Origin: a virus | Length of the DNA: 38,035 nucleotides | Strand: one strand, 5' to 3' | IMG/VR virus record: IMGVR_UViG_3300025301_000040 | Span: 1-38,035 of that record | In this document: in pieces, positions 7,575 to 16,487 of the stretch | Position numbering within the stretch: the stretch's first letter is position 1 | How the letters are laid out: each line of letters opens with the position of its first letter | Translations under genes and position numbers: made by a program | Notes under the pieces: generated by a model | What the model saw: only the letters and a program-made list of their open reading frames with translations | What the model was told of the DNA's origin: nothing | The model's database searches: none

Positions 7575-9133
7575 TGACACTAGCAGATTCTAGATATACC
7601 CATTCATCGCCTCTCTCTTCTGCCAGTACGTGGACGGCTGACCAGACGTTCAACGACAACGTGAACATCACACTCGGAACGGGCGGGGATGTTGACCTGT
7701 TCTACGACGGTAACGACACCTACCTGGAAAATGTTGTGGGTACTGGCGGGGTGATGATTGGGCTAGGGACTAGCCCGCCCGCACCTGACGGGGATGGCTT
7801 TCATATCTGGAGGGCAACAGCGGACGGTGGTGGCAATACTGTCACTGCCAACGCCAACGGCGACGAGCTAATCCTCGAAAACTCAACCCACGGCGGCATG
7901 AGCATTCTCACGCCTAATTCTGCTTATGGGCTGATTTACTTCGGTGACCCGGACGCGAACAACGCGGCCTCCTTCGCTTACAACCACGGTGGCCCCCGGT
8001 TTGAGTATGCATTCGAGGGTAGCAACCGGCTGTTTTACTCCGCCGGAGCCTTCGCTTTCCAAGAAGCCACCACCATCAGCACCAGCAGCAGCGACCTGAC
8101 TATATCTGCTGCCAGTCAAGCCATAGTCACGACTAATCTGTTGCTGCGTTCCGACTCGACGTTCCTGTATCTGGGCGCTGGCGACGACGCGACGCTCAGG
8201 TATAACGGCACCAACCTGCTCATCAACCCCAAAGTTGAAGGCTCTGGGTTCGCGAATGTCACAGGGACTCTTGTAGTCGATGATGCGTTGGGCATCGGCA
8301 CTACTCCTGATGCTGCAAATGCAATAGATATTGACGTTGATAAGACATCCGGTAGTTCAGGTGACTCGTTCATAAAGGTTCGCGGTACTTACACTAGTGG
8401 CACCAATCACACCAATATTGGGTTGGATTTCAACGTTGGCTTTGTACGTGGGGGAACCATCGGTAGTATTGACGGGGCATTATTCCGCTCCTTCGAGGTT
8501 GCTGGCTCTGGGACTACGGTGCTGGCCTCGACGGTGCGTATCTCCGGTGCGCCTACTACCGCCACAGGGACTAACACCGCCGCATATGCCTTGTATGTCA
8601 ATCAAGATGATGTGTGGCTCGGTGGCGACCTCGTCATGGGCACCTCTGGCAAGGGCATCGACTTCTCTGCCACGTCTGACGCAGGTGGCGCAACCAGTGA
8701 GTTGCTGGACGACTACGAGGAGGGGACGTGGACGCCTGCACTCGGCTTTGTCACAGCGGGTAACCAGTCCATTGCGTACACTACTCAGGTCGGTCTATAC
8801 ACAAAGGTTGGCAGGTTGGTGCATGTCACGTTCTCAATCATCACCTCTGGATTCACGCACTCCTCAGCGAGCGGGAACCTCCAACTCACTGGGATTCCCT
8901 TTGATATCCATGCCCAATCAAACGTGCGGCAGAGCGGTGTCTTGTCACGAGTCAGCGGTTGGACTAAGGCCGACTTTACAGCAGTCGGGCTCTACGGAGA
9001 TACGAATGCTACGCATTTCCTGTTTGGGGCTAGTGGGTCTGGACAAGCCGCTGTGCTTATGAACGAAGGCGACTGGCCCACTGGCGGGTCGTTGGTGATG
9101 CACGGCTCAATGACGTACGAAACAGACGCCTAA
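7574..9133 (+). CDS. Tail fibre / host-contact protein
   Basis: A 519-aa Gly/Thr/Ser/Asn-rich beta protein. It has short repeated strand units such as GDVDLFYDGNDTYLE (about 38-52) and DATLRYNGTNLLI (about 210-222), typical of trimeric fibre shafts. The C-terminal third carries a motif (TYTTQxGxYTKxGRxVHVTF-like, about 398-425) often found at the ends of phage tail proteins, followed by a small beta domain. There is no S74 domain on this protein, although one is encoded two genes upstream. The ATG overlaps the previous stop. Receptor binding is inferred from fibre architecture. Confidence 0.7.
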   Translation: MTLADSRYTHSSPLSSASTWTADQTFNDNVNITLGTGGDVDLFYDGNDTYLENVVGTGGVMIGLGTSPPAPDGDGFHIWRATADGGGNTVTANANGDELILENSTHGGMSILTPNSAYGLIYFGDPDANNAASFAYNHGGPRFEYAFEGSNRLFYSAGAFAFQEATTISTSSSDLTISAASQAIVTTNLLLRSDSTFLYLGAGDDATLRYNGTNLLINPKVEGSGFANVTGTLVVDDALGIGTTPDAANAIDIDVDKTSGSSGDSFIKVRGTYTSGTNHTNIGLDFNVGFVRGGTIGSIDGALFRSFEVAGSGTTVLASTVRISGAPTTATGTNTAAYALYVNQDDVWLGGDLVMGTSGKGIDFSATSDAGGATSELLDDYEEGTWTPALGFVTAGNQSIAYTTQVGLYTKVGRLVHVTFSIITSGFTHSSASGNLQLTGIPFDIHAQSNVRQSGVLSRVSGWTKADFTAVGLYGDTNATHFLFGASGSGQAAVLMNEGDWPTGGSLVMHGSMTYETDA

Positions 9134-9169
9134 GCCACGCCCTATTGACGTGGTGGGAAAGGATACAAG

Positions 9170-9418
9170 ATGGCACTCAGCAAGACAGTAGTAGTCGATA
9201 GCATCGACGTGATAGAAAATGGGTCACTTCAAGTGCGGACACGCACTGACGTGATAGAGGATGGGGTGCGGCTCTCGCACTCGTTCCACCGGCATGTGCT
9301 TGCCCCAGGTGAAAGCACCAGTGGTCAGGACGCACGGGTAATCGCAATAGCAAATGCAACGTGGACAGATGCGGTGATTGCCGCATACGCAGCGGCGGTT
9401 GCAGCTAGGGAGGCATAG
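9170..9418 (+). CDS. Small tail-module protein
   Basis: An 82-aa protein with a good ribosome site (GGAAAGGA). The central part (LQVRTRTDVIEDGVRLSHSFHRHVLAPGE) matches a small protein often seen after phage tail-fibre genes, with 'FHRHVL.PG' as the most recognisable part. The C-terminus is an Ala-rich helix (WTDAVIAAYAAAVAAREA). No known function. The next gene has a similar size and start and may be a distant relative. Confidence 0.6.
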   Translation: MALSKTVVVDSIDVIENGSLQVRTRTDVIEDGVRLSHSFHRHVLAPGESTSGQDARVIAIANATWTDAVIAAYAAAVAAREA

Positions 9419-9420
9419 AG

Positions 9421-9639
9421 ATGGCAATTACAAAGACAGACGCAACCGTTGAGAGCGTGAAGGTGAACGGCAGCGTCATCACGGCGACCGTGAACCACGC
9501 GCTCACTGATGACAGCACCGACCCGGCGACTGAGGTGACGCGCGTACGCACGGACGTGGTGGTCAGCAATGCGACCGATGGTGAACTGACGGCGCTTCAG
9601 AGCATCGTCAGCAAGGCCGCAGTCCTGGCGGTGGCGTAA
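9421..9639 (+). CDS. Small tail-module protein, possible paralogue of its neighbour
   Basis: A 72-aa protein starting MAITKTDATVESVKVNG, beta-rich with a short C-terminal helix. It begins 2 nt after the previous stop and ends in TAATG overlap with the next gene. The opening (MA-x-x-KT-x-x-x-x-S/V) and the 'TRVRTDVVV' strand recall the preceding protein, so duplication is possible but weakly supported. Confidence 0.55.
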   Translation: MAITKTDATVESVKVNGSVITATVNHALTDDSTDPATEVTRVRTDVVVSNATDGELTALQSIVSKAAVLAVA

Positions 9640-9827
9640 TGAATATCTCAGAACGCATCGCCGAGCTCACCCAGCAGCAGCAGGTGCTCATGCAGCGGCA
9701 GCAGGAGGATGGGGTAAACATCCAGCGAGTCGCTGGTGCTATCGCGATTCTCAACGAGCAACTCAATGAGGAGACGCCTGCGGAGGCATCGCCTAACGGC
9801 AAGGTGAAAGAGGAAGTGAAGGCGTAA
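9639..9827 (+). CDS. Small coiled-coil protein
   Basis: A 62-aa protein, nearly all helix: residues 1-45 are Gln/Glu/Leu-rich with a heptad pattern (IAELTQQQQVLMQRQQ), followed by a charged tail rich in Glu and Lys. Overlaps the previous stop by TAATG. Such short coiled coils may be trimerisation or assembly aids near fibre genes. No family recognised. Confidence 0.55.
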   Translation: MNISERIAELTQQQQVLMQRQQEDGVNIQRVAGAIAILNEQLNEETPAEASPNGKVKEEVKA

Positions 9828-9862
9828 TGCCTACGGCCATCGAAGAGGCGAGGGATTAGCCA

Positions 9863-11149
9863 GTGGCAACAGTTACGCTAGCACGTCTTCGGGAGCTACT
9901 TGCTCGTGCTACTGGTTTCTTCCAGGAAGGAACAGCCAGTGGTGGGGGCACTACGACCGTTGCCGATAGCAATCCTGGCTCAATCGACCAATACTCAGCC
10001 CGCCAACTCATAGGTAAGTGGGTTCACATCACGGGCGGTTCTTCTGGAAGTGCCCCTGACTTTCAAGCACGTCGCATACAAAGCATATCCACCATCACGA
10101 TTACGGTAGATACCGCCTTTAGTGCGGCTGTCGTATCGTCAGACACGTACGAGATACTCTCCCACCATCCCAACAGTTATAGAGACGCTCTCCAAGAGGC
10201 CATTAGGACAACTTACCCTGACCTTTACTTGCCCATAATTGACCAGTCCCTGCGTATCGACAACCTTCTCAGTAACTGGCACATGGAGACCTTCACTTCC
10301 TCAAACGTACCTGACAACTGGACTGAGGTAGGAAGTCCAACCACCACTGAAGAGAATACGCGCGTCTTTCAGGGCACAAGCAGTATCAAATCGGTTTCAG
10401 GGGCTATCAACCAGGGCTATCTGCAGAACCTATTCACCTCTGTTGAGGTAAGAGACGCCGCAGGTAAGTCTATTAGATTCTGGGCACACGGATGGGCAGA
10501 TGGGGCGGTTGGTATGAAAGTTCGCCTGTCATTCGATGGAGGCACTACCTTCACTGACAGTGTGACCCACTCTGGTTCAAGTGAGTGGGAGCGGCTAGAA
10601 GTAATCACCACTATCCCAGAGACCGCTACGTCAGTGACTGCGTATCTGTGGAACAGTACCTCAGGGACTCCAACGGTGTACTGGGATGACTCCCACGCTG
10701 CCGTCGGTACCCTTACTCGTTACACGATGCCTACGACATTCACGACGTGGCCATCACAGGTGTTACAACAGCGCTACCTTTCTGAGCCTGACGGGTTGTA
10801 TGTTGCCGTCAATGGTGACAACCCCGCGGCGCCTGGACATATCCTGCGCCTCTACGGCCAAGGACGCTTTACTGTTCCTACGGATGATGCATCAGCGATT
10901 GAGTTGGATGAGTCACGGGCCGAACTCATCATCGCGAAGGCAGCGGTCGTTCTCTTCCGCAGGCTGGCGACCGAGGATGTCGTCAACCGTGATATGCACA
11001 TCGAGGATGCCCGAACTTGGAGTAACAGGGTCAATGAGCTAGTGAGACAGCCAGGAATACGCATGCGCGCTATTCCGGCAGTCAAGTCACACGGTGCTGT
11101 ACGATTCACTGACGACGGGACGAATAAGTATCTTGAACTCGTTCGCTAA
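9863..11149 (+). CDS. Tail/neck structural protein with carbohydrate-binding-like domain
   Basis: A 428-aa protein starting at GTG 9863. The N-terminal 100 residues plus the last 100 look like a connector-type helical platform (YRDALQEAIRTTYPDLYLP, about 107-125; SRAELIIAKAAVVLFRRLA, about 353-371). Residues about 135-280 form an inserted beta-sandwich resembling a carbohydrate-binding module (WHMETFTSSNVPDNWTEVG ... SIRFWAHGWADG ... VTAYLWNSTSGTPTVYWDD). In phages, such modules on neck or tail proteins are thought to hold the virion on surface sugars. A 10-codon frame (9827-9859) precedes it and may only be a coupling leader. Domain calls are by pattern only. Confidence 0.6.
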   Translation: MATVTLARLRELLARATGFFQEGTASGGGTTTVADSNPGSIDQYSARQLIGKWVHITGGSSGSAPDFQARRIQSISTITITVDTAFSAAVVSSDTYEILSHHPNSYRDALQEAIRTTYPDLYLPIIDQSLRIDNLLSNWHMETFTSSNVPDNWTEVGSPTTTEENTRVFQGTSSIKSVSGAINQGYLQNLFTSVEVRDAAGKSIRFWAHGWADGAVGMKVRLSFDGGTTFTDSVTHSGSSEWERLEVITTIPETATSVTAYLWNSTSGTPTVYWDDSHAAVGTLTRYTMPTTFTTWPSQVLQQRYLSEPDGLYVAVNGDNPAAPGHILRLYGQGRFTVPTDDASAIELDESRAELIIAKAAVVLFRRLATEDVVNRDMHIEDARTWSNRVNELVRQPGIRMRAIPAVKSHGAVRFTDDGTNKYLELVR

Positions 11150-11157
11150 GGGAATCT

Positions 11158-13914
11158 ATGGGTCAGGTCATCACCCTCAATGGTAAGAGTTACGTTGCAA
11201 AGAGCATCCGTCGCTACACCGTAGACCCGCGTGGTCTTCAGCAGCGTATGACCGGCGAACACCAGCGCTCCGATAACGGCAAGATTACTTCAGCCATCTA
11301 CGACAACTGGAATGAGATGGGTATCGGTTGGCGAAAGAACCGGCGTCGTACCGGGCGTGGTGTGGGTGGGATGTGGAAATCCACATCCGAGACTCGTTTC
11401 GCTGAATCGGCTTACAACGGCCTGATGGAGACCGAACAGACCCATGCTGCTCCGTTAGACCATCTTGTCCGATACATCAACTTCAACGGCGACCTATGGG
11501 GCATCTTCGAGAAGGACTATTCCACCGCGACGATTGGCATAGTTACCACTGGGAAGTACGCAGCAAGCACCCCTGGCTACGCCCTGACTGCTGGCAGCGC
11601 AGAAATCCCCCAACTAAACGGCTCAACGGCGGGCGGTCAGAACTCTGGCACGAGTCAGACGGTAAGTCACACGGTTCAGAGCACTTACGGGAATCGCATA
11701 GTGATAGCTCGCATCGTTTCGGGTAATACCGGGACGCCCGCAGCGCCTTCTGGTGTTACGCAAGCTGGCAACGCGATGACCAAGCTAGTCGAATCGGTCG
11801 GCGCGTCCATTATCTCAAGCATCTGGTACAGAGTGGCCCCATCGACGGGTTCTCAGGACGTGGTTGCGACCTGGGCAGAAAGCCAAGACCGTGGTTCAGT
11901 CATGTACGTAGGTGATTACTATTTCGTTGACCAGAGCACTCCATTCGGAGCCAATGCGGGGGCACATAATTCAAGCGCGCAAACTATCTCTACCGGAGTA
12001 GCCACGATTACTAAAGGAGGGCTTGCCCTTATCGCCGGTGGACACGAAGACCATTTGAACAATATGAGCGTCCTTGCCGACAGTGGTACCCCCACTGAGG
12101 AGAATGAGACCGCCACTACCAATATCCGTTCAGTGTTTGGCCGATTGCGCGAAGATTATGACCGTGCTGACCAGACTTATGGTGTTAGTACGCCTGGCAG
12201 TGCCAGCAGTATCGCGGTGACTTATGGCGTGCTCAGACCGCCTAGTGGTGTCATCGTCCATTCATCCAGTCTCACCGAAGGAGTTCGCGCATTTGATGCC
12301 TGTCTCCATAAGGGCATCTGTATCGTCATTGGGTCTGCGGCAGGTGGTAACGAGCAGCGCGTTATGGCTTGGAAGTCCACGGACATGACAACCTGGACGG
12401 AGATAGACGGTGCCAACTGGCCTACGGGGAACCTCCTAACAACAACAGTTACTCGTAGGAATAACTACAATGATGACTTCGCGCGACTCCTAGACGATGG
12501 TAATAAGCTCTGGGCCTTCGTCAGGGATGATGCGAATAATGAGATTGAGTGCCTTACGTCCGTAGATAGTGGGGCAAACTGGGTGGCTGAGTTCCAGATT
12601 CCGTCTACGGATGGCCCCAAAGGGGCCGCCATATGGTTTGACCGCGCTGGAACGCAGTTCCCCTTACTCGCAACCGCCGAAGGAATCTACTCACTGGATG
12701 CTGCAAATAACGTCTTCGTCAAGGAGATTGCTCTTGATGGGCAGGCTGGTAATGGAAGATTTATGACCGTTGGTGATGACGGGAATCTCTATATACCACT
12801 CTCTGATGACGATGTGCTTCAAGCCCGGTTCAGTGGACAGGGTTCAACAGGCGACCCGACCCTACATCTGGAGCGTATCGGGCCGATGGCTGCCCATGAC
12901 GGCCTCCCCGCTGTCTGGCGTGGTGATGCTCACTATGTCACCTCTGGTAACTCTGTAGGTGGGCTTGCCACTCGATGGCTCTGGACTGCCTATGGGGGTA
13001 GCGGGGCAGGCAAGACCGGAACAATCATGTGCTATGACTACGCTGCGAGTGCTAAGCAGGAATTCCCTGTGTGGCATTGCTTCCATGATGCACAGGAGAA
13101 TTCCGTTTCAGGCATGGGCCAGAACGTCGTGATTACGCAGTTAGGGCTTAGTGCAGAAGATGACGGTACGCCGCGCCTGCACGCCACGGCAGAGGCTGCC
13201 GCTGCATCGCTGATGTTTGAGTTTGCTGAGCCTACGGTCAATCACTTTGCTCAAGGTGTAACAGGTAAGTACCTTCAGAACTCATACATCCAGTTCGCAG
13301 AGGATGACCACGGAGACCCTCATACGTCAGGAGCACTTCACATAGGCCGCCTGGATGGCGCCGAACTTGCGAATGATGCCGATAACAACGAAGAGATTGA
13401 GTGGACATTTGGTCTACTGAATGACAATTTCACCTTCGGTACCGCGCCAGGGGCATTTGCGGCAGACGTTACGAGTATCGCTCTTGGGTCGGGACTCGGC
13501 GTATCTGCCACGGGCAGCGTTCACCAACTGACGTTTGAGCGCAGGTCTGGCACTACGAGCGAGCGAGCCGTCTTGCACGAATTTGAAGTTCAGTATTCCA
13601 AGCGAGTACAGACCCTCAAGGGTTATGAAATCCTCATTGACCTCGACCAGTCCAACAGGGCCGAGCCAACTTACACCACCTGGGAAGACAAGATAAGTTC
13701 AGTTGAGGACACCATTGCTCAGTTGGAAACCGTCGAAGCAAGTGCGGTGACCGTACCGCTAGTGATTGGCAGCCTGGCAACAATCAACGTAGAGGTGGTA
13801 GGAACTGACTGGGCACTTTCGCTTGATACTCAGGGCGAGGCGCTTTCAGGGCCTATCTATTCAGGCGCTATCGTCAAAGGTGATGTTACTCTTCGCTTGG
13901 AGGAGAGATTGTAA
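11158..13914 (+). CDS. Very large tail protein (nozzle-like, beta-propeller texture)
   Basis: A 918-aa protein, the second largest gene. Residues 1-130 form an N-terminal domain rich in Arg (IRRYTVDPRGLQQRM, KNRRRTGRG). About 140-370 is a beta-sandwich insertion (from SGNTGTPAAPSGVTQAG). About 370-640 has repeated 'x-S-x-D-x-G-x-x-W' units (KSTDMTTWTEID, SVDSGANWVAEF) like BNR/sialidase propeller blades. The C-terminal part is beta-rich. The order adaptor-like protein then large propeller protein recalls T7 gp11-gp12 adaptor and nozzle, which fits a short-tailed virion. That comparison is by architecture only. No hydrolase active-site set was identified. Confidence 0.6.
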   Translation: MGQVITLNGKSYVAKSIRRYTVDPRGLQQRMTGEHQRSDNGKITSAIYDNWNEMGIGWRKNRRRTGRGVGGMWKSTSETRFAESAYNGLMETEQTHAAPLDHLVRYINFNGDLWGIFEKDYSTATIGIVTTGKYAASTPGYALTAGSAEIPQLNGSTAGGQNSGTSQTVSHTVQSTYGNRIVIARIVSGNTGTPAAPSGVTQAGNAMTKLVESVGASIISSIWYRVAPSTGSQDVVATWAESQDRGSVMYVGDYYFVDQSTPFGANAGAHNSSAQTISTGVATITKGGLALIAGGHEDHLNNMSVLADSGTPTEENETATTNIRSVFGRLREDYDRADQTYGVSTPGSASSIAVTYGVLRPPSGVIVHSSSLTEGVRAFDACLHKGICIVIGSAAGGNEQRVMAWKSTDMTTWTEIDGANWPTGNLLTTTVTRRNNYNDDFARLLDDGNKLWAFVRDDANNEIECLTSVDSGANWVAEFQIPSTDGPKGAAIWFDRAGTQFPLLATAEGIYSLDAANNVFVKEIALDGQAGNGRFMTVGDDGNLYIPLSDDDVLQARFSGQGSTGDPTLHLERIGPMAAHDGLPAVWRGDAHYVTSGNSVGGLATRWLWTAYGGSGAGKTGTIMCYDYAASAKQEFPVWHCFHDAQENSVSGMGQNVVITQLGLSAEDDGTPRLHATAEAAAASLMFEFAEPTVNHFAQGVTGKYLQNSYIQFAEDDHGDPHTSGALHIGRLDGAELANDADNNEEIEWTFGLLNDNFTFGTAPGAFAADVTSIALGSGLGVSATGSVHQLTFERRSGTTSERAVLHEFEVQYSKRVQTLKGYEILIDLDQSNRAEPTYTTWEDKISSVEDTIAQLETVEASAVTVPLVIGSLATINVEVVGTDWALSLDTQGEALSGPIYSGAIVKGDVTLRLEERL

Positions 13915-14207
13915 TGCCCACAGCACAGGTCTCACATGGGGTGATTACGCTTAGCGATGACAACGCCAAGGGGTTCACGGTTGTACCGGATAGAACTTAC
14001 GGTGCCATGATTGCCTGCGAAGATAATGCAATACGCTGGCGTGCTGACGGGACTGACCCGACCGATAGCGTCGGCATACCGATGGCAGTTGGCGATACAC
14101 TTACTTTGACTGACGCGAACTATCACGACTTTCTTCGTAAGTTCAAGATTGTCAATAAAGCAGCGGGAAGTAATGGCAAGGTGCAGTGCGCCTTTTTCAA
14201 CGGATAA
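13914..14207 (+). CDS. Small beta-rich virion protein
   Basis: A 97-aa protein coupled to the large tail gene by TAATG. Its layout (AKGFTVVPDRTYGAMIACEDNAIRWRADG ... DTLTLTDANYHDFLRKFKIVN) resembles small phage proteins with one beta-sandwich often found at the end of tail modules. No metal or catalytic motif. Function unknown. Confidence 0.55.
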   Translation: MPTAQVSHGVITLSDDNAKGFTVVPDRTYGAMIACEDNAIRWRADGTDPTDSVGIPMAVGDTLTLTDANYHDFLRKFKIVNKAAGSNGKVQCAFFNG

Positions 14208-14221
14208 GGATAGTAAGTAAT

Positions 14222-14368
14222 ATGAAGCGTCTCTATCCATTCAGTATCTTGGTCAGTGGTACGTTGCTACTCGCCTGGCGTATGCTGCGCCGTAAGCCGA
14301 AGCACGTTCAGCCCGTTGAAGAACAGCAAGTGGACTACGATGGCGTTATCGTAGCGCCTACGTGGTAG
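14222..14368 (+). CDS. Small single-pass membrane protein
   Basis: A 48-aa protein. ATG 14222 is preferred (AAGGA upstream) over a GTG extension to 14186 that would overlap the previous gene. One hydrophobic segment (YPFSILVSGTLLLAWRML) is followed by a basic stretch (RRKPKH) and an acidic tail. It sits next to a two-helix membrane protein, so together they are the best candidates for holin or spanin-like lysis functions, although no endolysin was recognised. Confidence 0.5.
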   Translation: MKRLYPFSILVSGTLLLAWRMLRRKPKHVQPVEEQQVDYDGVIVAPTW

Positions 14369-14370
14369 CA

Positions 14371-14547
14371 ATGACGGGTAAGTTCAGGCCACAGATTATG
14401 GCAGCTATTGTCTGCGGCACCTTGTTCGGTGGATTCGGTATGTGGATTGGCCTCCAGATGGGTGCTACTGAGATTGTTACGGCGGTTATCGGTAGCGTGT
14501 TCGGCTTCCTTGGTGGAGTAAGCCTGAAAGTGTTAGAGCAAGAGTAG
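14371..14547 (+). CDS. Small two-helix membrane protein, holin candidate
   Basis: A 58-aa protein with two hydrophobic segments (IMAAIVCGTLFGGFGMWIGL and IVTAVIGSVFGFLGGVSL) separated by a short turn, and a charged end (KVLEQE). This matches the size and topology of small class II-type holins, but many other phage membrane proteins look alike. ATG 14371 is 3 nt after the previous stop; GTG 14362 would be an overlapping alternative. Lysis role is inferred from topology only. Confidence 0.5.
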   Translation: MTGKFRPQIMAAIVCGTLFGGFGMWIGLQMGATEIVTAVIGSVFGFLGGVSLKVLEQE

Positions 14548-14563
14548 AGAGGGGGAAATCACG

Positions 14564-14677
14564 ATGCCTAAGGTAGGACAGAAGCACTATCCCTACACAA
14601 AGAAGGGTCGAGAGCAGGCAAAGGCTGCAGCAAAGCGCAAGGGCACGACCGTCAAATACGGTAAGAAGAAGTACTGA
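14564..14677 (+). CDS. Small highly basic protein, 37 aa
   Basis: Too short for standard gene finders but well supported. AGAGGGGG is 7-8 nt before the ATG, and the TGA overlaps the next ATG (TGATG). It is 37 aa with about 14 Lys/Arg, starting MPKVGQKHYPYTKKGREQ. Similar 'MP-K-V-G-x-K-x-Y-P-Y-T-K-x-G' mini-proteins are seen in many uncultivated phages. Possibly a DNA-condensing virion component. No function is known. Confidence 0.65.
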   Translation: MPKVGQKHYPYTKKGREQAKAAAKRKGTTVKYGKKKY

Positions 14678-15765
14678 TGACGGCGCCGATTGCATTCGCG
14701 AAGTTGATGTGGGCCTCGTTCGTATGGGCTGGTCGCTGGACATGGCGGCTAGCGATATCGCCATTCTTGCTCATCTACTGGTTCGTGAAGTCTCTGTTCC
14801 TGGCAGTGGTTGCCACGCCGGGAATCCTGTGGCGTCTACCGTTCCGAGCGTATCGGCGCATCGTGGTGTTCCGCAACTGGCTACTCGCCAAGGTGGAATA
14901 CGCTCAAGCTGAGAGCGCCAAGTGGAAGACTACGTTCTCCATCGCACGAAGCCCCTACACGGCCCTCCGAGCGCTGGGGTTTACACCTCAGATGGCAGCG
15001 TCGTTGCTCATCGGAACGTCAGTGGTAGGTGGCGGTGTGGTGGTCAATGAGACAGTGTTCGCTGAGAAGTCATTCGCTCGTGGTGATAGTGGCGTGTACG
15101 CAGCACCCTCAGATATTCCCACTTCGTGGAGTGAAGGCGATAACACGCTGAAAATCTCACTGGGAACCACAGCCGTAAAGGCTGTGACGATAGACTCGGT
15201 GTCGGTCGGCACCGCATTCACGGGCTCAACTTTGCCTTCTGGGGCAACAACGACCATAGACATCGGGGGTAGTGGAGTCACGGATACGTGGTTACATGTG
15301 GGTACGCTCGTGTTTGAACGCAATCGCTGCGAAGTGCTGACGCTATCGAACATCAACGCGCACACCCTGAACATCACATCGAATGCCAGTGACGGCCAGT
15401 CACTCTCACCGTCGGCAGGGACTATTCGTGACCGTGCTGTGCTGGGAGGTCATGGTATGGCTCAAGACATGAGCACCAAGGGTGGGCTCTATGACCGGGT
15501 GGTCATCGAGGCTCCCACGTCCGGCGTCAACGGTCAGATTGACACACTGACGCTCTCAAATATGTACACGAAGGGTGGCCTCTGCCGACTTACTCGCATC
15601 AAGGCAGGCACAGTAACCATTCACCTCAATGAGACCGGCGGTGACTCAGACCTGGCGACTAAGGCGTTCACGGTGATGGACGATGTAACGGCGAGTGTCA
15701 TCAACCTTTCTGGAAACGTAGAGGTGTCGATGGCGGTGCCCGCTACCCAGACGATTGATTCGTAA
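14677..15765 (+). CDS. Membrane-associated N-terminus fused to beta-rich domain
   Basis: A 362-aa protein. The first 60 residues are Trp/Phe-rich with two hydrophobic stretches (FAKLMWASFVWAGRWTWRL; FLLIYWFVKSLFLAVV), then a basic amphipathic part to about 95. A further hydrophobic, Gly-rich segment (AASLLIGTSVVGGGVVV) is at about 107-123. The C-terminal 220 residues are Thr/Ser/Gly-rich beta strands like a structural protein. This build could suit a protein inserted in the host membrane during DNA delivery, or late membrane disruption. I do not recognise a family. Confidence 0.6.
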   Translation: MTAPIAFAKLMWASFVWAGRWTWRLAISPFLLIYWFVKSLFLAVVATPGILWRLPFRAYRRIVVFRNWLLAKVEYAQAESAKWKTTFSIARSPYTALRALGFTPQMAASLLIGTSVVGGGVVVNETVFAEKSFARGDSGVYAAPSDIPTSWSEGDNTLKISLGTTAVKAVTIDSVSVGTAFTGSTLPSGATTTIDIGGSGVTDTWLHVGTLVFERNRCEVLTLSNINAHTLNITSNASDGQSLSPSAGTIRDRAVLGGHGMAQDMSTKGGLYDRVVIEAPTSGVNGQIDTLTLSNMYTKGGLCRLTRIKAGTVTIHLNETGGDSDLATKAFTVMDDVTASVINLSGNVEVSMAVPATQTIDS

Positions 15766-15887
15766 TGAAATTACCGCCGAACATGAGCCTGGCCTGCGTG
15801 TATGAGGCACATGGGGATTGCCTCAAGGAGGATTGTGGCTGTGGATGTCATGAAGATGCTAAGAAGGAAGAAGATGCAGCCACCTGA
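15765..15887 (+). CDS. Small Cys-rich protein, 40 aa
   Basis: A 40-aa frame starting at the TAATG overlap with the membrane protein. It has five Cys and two His, ending its core in the tight motif CGCGCH (Cys at about 11, 19, 24, 26, 28). That is dense enough for a zinc site. Similar tiny 'C-x-C-x-C-H' proteins are common in actinophages and uncultivated phages. The end overlaps the next gene start. Function unknown. Confidence 0.55.
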   Translation: MKLPPNMSLACVYEAHGDCLKEDCGCGCHEDAKKEEDAAT

Positions 15888-16107
15888 CACTAAGCGCCGG
15901 AAAGCCGATGTCGGAGACACCGTGACGTTTTGCCTTGATAACCAGGGTTTGTCCCAATACTGGGCGCACAACGGTCACACTGGAATCGTGAGAGCAGTGG
16001 AACTCCGACCCCAACTCCACCGCCAAAGCGCTCGCGCTGTATATACCATCGAGTGTGGGTGCGGATTACATCTGCACCCACGAGCAAATGCTTTTCAAGT
16101 GATATGA
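15874..16107 (+). CDS. Small basic protein with C-terminal C-x-C motif
   Basis: A 77-aa protein from ATG 15874 (AAGGA 5 nt before). Alternatives are GTG 15841, 9 nt after AAGGAGG, giving 88 aa, and ATG 15802. The C-terminal half reads VYTIECGCGLHLHPRANAFQVI, a pattern seen in small phage proteins with an 'E-C-x-C-G' turn. The preceding part (VGDTVTFCLDNQG) suggests an SH3-like barrel. Function unknown. Overlaps both neighbours, as expected for coupled genes. Confidence 0.5.
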   Translation: MQPPDTKRRKADVGDTVTFCLDNQGLSQYWAHNGHTGIVRAVELRPQLHRQSARAVYTIECGCGLHLHPRANAFQVI

Positions 16108-16205
16108 GTAAGTACGCCATGCGTTGCCACAATGACGGGGGCTCAGGTTTCCGACGGGACGTGTCCCTGGCCCATGCGATGAAGCTGTTCTCGACTGTTA
16201 TGTGA
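16104..16205 (+). CDS. Possible 33-aa mini-protein
   Basis: ATG overlaps the previous stop as ATGA, giving a short frame beginning MSKYAMRCHNDGGSGFRRD. The coupling is the only support; no ribosome site of its own or known family is visible. Confidence 0.3.
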   Translation: MSKYAMRCHNDGGSGFRRDVSLAHAMKLFSTVM

Positions 16206-16238
16206 TGTTGGGTCATTCGTTTCCTCTAGGAGTTAGTG

Positions 16239-16487
16239 ATGCTACCGAAGCTCGTGACGAAATTTGTGATGAAGTTCGTGCCACCGAGATACAAAAAGGA
16301 GGCGCAAAAAGCACAGATGTACGCCGATGTCGGGATGCGGATGTTTGAGCATCTGAACACGAAGGCCGAGATTGAGGACGCCGCCAACTTCCTCATTACC
16401 TCACTAGAGAGTGATGGCTACCTTAGTGTTGGAGAATGGGGAAAGTTCGGCGGGAAGCTGGGTATCATCGGTAAGCGTAAGAAGTAG
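16239..16487 (+). CDS. Small basic helical protein at the end of the late block
   Basis: An 82-aa protein. ATG 16239 (AGGAG 5 nt before) is preferred to GTG 16236. Helical and Lys-rich at both ends (KLVTKFVMKFVPPRYKKEAQKAQ; GKLGIIGKRKK). The centre (AEIEDAANFLITSLESDGYLSVGEWGKFGGKLG) looks like a small helical domain. Last gene of the rightward transcript; its 3' end overlaps by 23 nt the end of the leftward gene coming from the other side. Function unknown. Confidence 0.6.
   Translation: MLPKLVTKFVMKFVPPRYKKEAQKAQMYADVGMRMFEHLNTKAEIEDAANFLITSLESDGYLSVGEWGKFGGKLGIIGKRKK

Noticed and set aside
8397-9062. 221-codon open frame overlapping the tail fibre
   Set aside because: Out-of-frame shadow on the same strand of a clear fibre gene; composition (Leu/Ser/Arg-rich) is typical of shadows and no ribosome site is present.
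9827-9859. 10-codon frame between the coiled-coil and neck genes
   Set aside because: Starts by TAATG overlap but is too short to claim as a gene; may be only a coupling leader.
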